From Mastacembelus armatus (lineage: Eukaryota > Chordata > Actinopteri > Synbranchiformes > Mastacembelidae): a stretch of DNA of 64,000 bases. Numbering within the stretch: the first letter of the stretch is position 1; the number at the start of each line of letters is the position of its first letter. The stretch covers positions 16,196,285-16,260,284 of the forward strand of contig NC_046653.1 in assembly GCF_900324485.2 (NCBI RefSeq), in the 5' to 3' direction. The position numbers were made by a program, and so were the translations under genes. The notes beneath the pieces were generated by a model. The model made no database searches and was not told where the DNA came from. It worked only from the letters and a program-made list of their open reading frames with translations. Positions 61,056-64,000 of the stretch are shown in pieces.

Positions 61056-63159
61056 CAGATTTTTTTTTTACTTGTTGAATAGGCGTGAATTCCTAAACAG
61101 TGAGTGTCAACTCCTCCAAAAATAAATGCTACCAAACTGGCTTGTCTTACTGAAATTTATCAAAAACATCACCAAAAACATTTTTCATTCAGCCCAAACT
61201 ATTTAGAAACACAAGGGAAGAGTGAAAATGAGATGCAGAATAACTTTAAGATCATGTTATGTGTCTTAACATATTCTCCAGTTAGCTTGGGGTTTGAGTA
61301 CCATTGCTAAACACACGCAATATTAAGTATTGCCTTTGGTAAATACTGAGGGGAATTAGAGGTGACTACAGCATGAATTCCCTTAAAGCTATTTAGGGCC
61401 GCACCTTAGAATAATGGTGGCTTATTTGTTTTGAGGAATGTAGGATCACCAACTCTGTTGTTACTTTCAATATTACATATGTAAGGGACTTGATTAATGT
61501 GAAACACTCATAGAGACATAGTTAAATCTGCAGATCAGTTTTTCCTTCCTTTGTTCTACATCAGCTGATTTACACTAACTCAGTTTCCCCTCTGGTTGAG
61601 GAAGGCCTTTGTCATTGTATAATAAGTTATTGTACTTTTTAAGTCTGTTCTTCCTGAACACAGATTATCATGACATGATTAAAACACCACTGGGCAGCAA
61701 CATAGTCTAAAGAACTTTTCAATAAATGTATGTTGTCAAGTTATTAATAAAATCCAAAAAGCACTTAGAATGTATATGTCTCCAAAAGCTGCACAGAGCT
61801 CTAAATTTATAGGCTAATTTCATTTTCATACAAATACAGTTGATGAATAATTGTGCCATTTTGTAAGCAATATGCAAAATCTCACAAGTTTGACCTCTTA
61901 ACGTTTTTCATGTTGCCGTAGAGCCACCTACAGGCAAAAGCACAAACTTTCACATAGACACTTTGAATGCCAGATGTGGTTAAATTTAATTCAGTTAAAA
62001 CTGCACAGAATATATAAGAACATTGGGAGTAAATGCCAAGTAGGCAACACTTATAAGAATTTAGTAGTTTGCCATAATAATGTAGAATATCAGTAAACAA
62101 ATACAGAAGTTGATTTAGCGTTTTTTCCCAAAAAGCGTCTCATTTTTTCAGCAGAATCTACTGAAATCAGCCCAGTAGTTTCTGAGATATCTATTTAACA
62201 GAGAAAACAAACAGACAAGTGGGAGAAAACAATCGACTTGGCAGAGGTAACAATAAACCTATTGTTTCCCAATGTCTGTGGTCCATGTTGTGCAGTGTCC
62301 TGTTACATAGCATTCTTGTGTACAGTGTACACACATGACCAGAGCTCCTGTTTTAAGTCACACAATACATTAGTCATCACTGAGTTACAGTAGCTGACTG
62401 AAGAACCACGGTCCTTGGTTAACCTGAATTACAGGTCTGACAGGGATAGTCATCCAGAATTTGTTACGTTTTGATTATGTTAGAAATTTTTTCCAAACCG
62501 GAAATTAGCTTGTTTAAGGGGAGGGGTATTTTTGACTGTCAGATTAGGTGTAGTACAAATAGTATATATTTATCAGATAACTGTCAAACACCCAGAGACC
62601 ATGTATAGATGCAAACTCCAGCAAAAATGTTGAAATGCATCCACTTACATATTAACAGTGAATGATCTTTTTGGGAATACTAAATGTTCTGTGAGCGTTA
62701 GAGCTTTGTAGCATGATGAACATTTTAACTTGAATCAGACATTTAACCACTGAGCTTTGGCCAATGAAAATGTTCATATTCACATTCCTGAACTATTGTA
62801 ACTGTTGCCAAAATTCCTCATATTGTATTTGCAGAATCGCTATGATTTGATGTGTTGCGAAATATATTCAAATGTTGAAAAAAAATCAAAATTATGAAAA
62901 TTTCATGGAATCTGTGTTGAAAAGATTGTTTTGCAAAAATTAAAAAAAGATATATAAAAGAAACTGTATTTTGAGTCTGTTTGGGAAGAAAGAAGAAGAT
63001 AATCTTAAGTGCTCAAGGGAAAAATCTGAATTCTGTGTCTCTGTGTTTGAGAAATATTATCAAATTGGAATAGTGGAATACCCTTCATAAATGCTCACAG
63101 TCACTTATATGCTATTCTTAGGCCCATGTCCCAGCCTTCCTAAGTTTTACAGAAATCAT
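61056..63159. other. Intergenic region with one minor repeat
   Basis: No gene recognised. At about 62150-62245 there is a block (cagtagtttctgagatatct, then aacagacaagtgggagaaaa, then cttggcagaggtaac) that I know as part of a dispersed teleost repeat of unresolved class. Confidence 0.45.
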
Positions 63160-63177
63160 TAAAATGATTTTTGTAAC

Positions 63178-63492
63178 TTCTTCTTCTTTTCCTTTGGGCT
63201 GCTCCCTTCAGGCTACAGCGAATCATCTGCCTCCATTTAACCCTATCCTCTGTATCCTCCTCACCCACACCAACTATCCTCATGCCCTCCTTCACTACAT
63301 CCAAGAACCTCCTCTTTGGTCTTCCTCTAGGCCTCCTTCCTGGCAGCACTAACCTCAGCATCCTTTTACCAATGTATTCACTGTCCCTCCTCTGAACATG
63401 TCCAAACCATCTCAATCTGGCTTCTCTGGCTTTTTCTCCAAAACATCTAACATGAGCTGTCCCTCTGATGTCCTCATTCCTGATCCTATCCA
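63178..63492 (-). mobile_element. 5'-truncated LINE with 18-bp target duplication
   Basis: The minus strand keeps an uninterrupted frame for the C-terminal end of a non-LTR reverse transcriptase (RLRWFGHVQRRD, then GRRPRGRPKRRFLDVV, then DRVKWRQMIR). It then ends with gggagcagcccaaagg and an AAG-rich tail. The exact repeat TAAAATGATTTTTGTAAC flanks it at 63160-63177 and 63493-63510, marking a single truncated insertion of 315 bases. The protein motif is common in RTE- and L2-like fish LINEs; the clade is not fixed. It cannot move by itself because most of the element is missing. Confidence 0.88.
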
Positions 63493-63510
63493 TAAAATGA
63501 TTTTTGTAAC

Positions 63511-64000
63511 ATTGTCTAAAATACAAATAAGGTTAAATTAAATAAAATACAGGTGAATGAAAGAAAAATAAATAAGCATGAGCATATATATATATGAGCA
63601 TATATAAAGCTAGATAATAACTAGTAGTGGATATACACTTTAGGTCTCAAACCAGAAATAGAAAACAGTGAGCAGGTTCTTTCCAAGACTTTCTCACCCA
63701 GTCTATATCAAGCATTTCTATATTTAGACATACTTTCCATTAGTAAATACTGTATTATCTCACTGAGTCTATAAAAAGATTCACTCCTCTAGTTCTGCAT
63801 TGATGGCATGTGAAAGCCAAATTGATCTAATCCCATAGGCTTTACAACAATTATCAACATAGTTGATACAGTAAATTAAATTTTGTTAGTTATAATTTGG
63901 TCAGTTAGGTGCTTACTTACTGCTGACATCCATATTGGATCACAAACCTATAAATGCATTTGTTAATAGGTTATCAGAAAAATGAAGTTATGCACTTGCA
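63511..64000. other. Right edge, no gene seen
   Basis: AT-rich sequence with a short TA run near 63583-63606 and no recognised coding exon. Confidence 0.45.

Noticed and set aside
1-64000. CRISPR arrays, tRNA genes, retrovirus-like or LTR elements
   Set aside because: No regularly spaced direct repeats, no cloverleaf with A and B boxes apart from the 5S SINE promoter, and no long terminal repeats or capsid/envelope-type frames were seen.

Overview
The window comes from a ray-finned fish, most likely a spiny-rayed (percomorph) teleost. The evidence is single-copy vertebrate genes with conserved exon phases, short AT-rich introns, dense CA/TA microsatellites and several repeat families I recognise as common in teleosts. 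All coordinates below were read by hand, with splice sites placed by GT/AG and reading phase.

Six protein-coding genes can be supported. (1) A tandem pair of nqo1-like quinone reductase genes on the minus strand (2427-3665 and 4578-5829) lies inside a 2.1 kb direct duplication. (2) nhlh2, a neuronal bHLH factor (13488-13853, plus). (3) vangl1, a planar cell polarity protein (21451-31617, plus, eight coding exons). (4) casq2, cardiac calsequestrin (34483-38117, minus, eleven exons), tail-to-tail with vangl1. (5) kcne2, a potassium-channel beta subunit (39142-39471, minus). (6) slc5a3, the sodium/myo-inositol cotransporter (52256-54388, minus), whose coding region is one exon fed by an upstream non-coding exon near 56.7 kb.

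The layout joins two blocks that are separate in human. nhlh2-vangl1-casq2 matches human 1p13, although nhlh2 is on the other side of vangl1. kcne2-slc5a3 matches human 21q22 in order and orientation. The join lies in about 1 kb between casq2 and kcne2. The remaining sequence is intergenic or intronic: a 6.5 kb gap after the nqo1 pair, about 12.8 kb between kcne2 and slc5a3, and about 5.5 kb of repeat-rich sequence at the right end. That right end holds a 5S-rRNA-derived SINE, a truncated LINE with an 18-bp target duplication and a shared 3' tail, and a perfect 25-bp-stem palindrome.

No new multi-gene system was found. The most interesting signals are: a near-identical 1.3 kb core of the nqo1 pair inside much more diverged flanks (gene conversion); an almost perfect 90-bp inverted pair bracketing the 3' half of vangl1; a pure 33-Asp tail on casq2; a compact cluster of osmotic-response-like motifs upstream of slc5a3; a substitution in the nhlh2 bHLH region; and the synteny junction. 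No retrovirus-like or LTR element was recognised.
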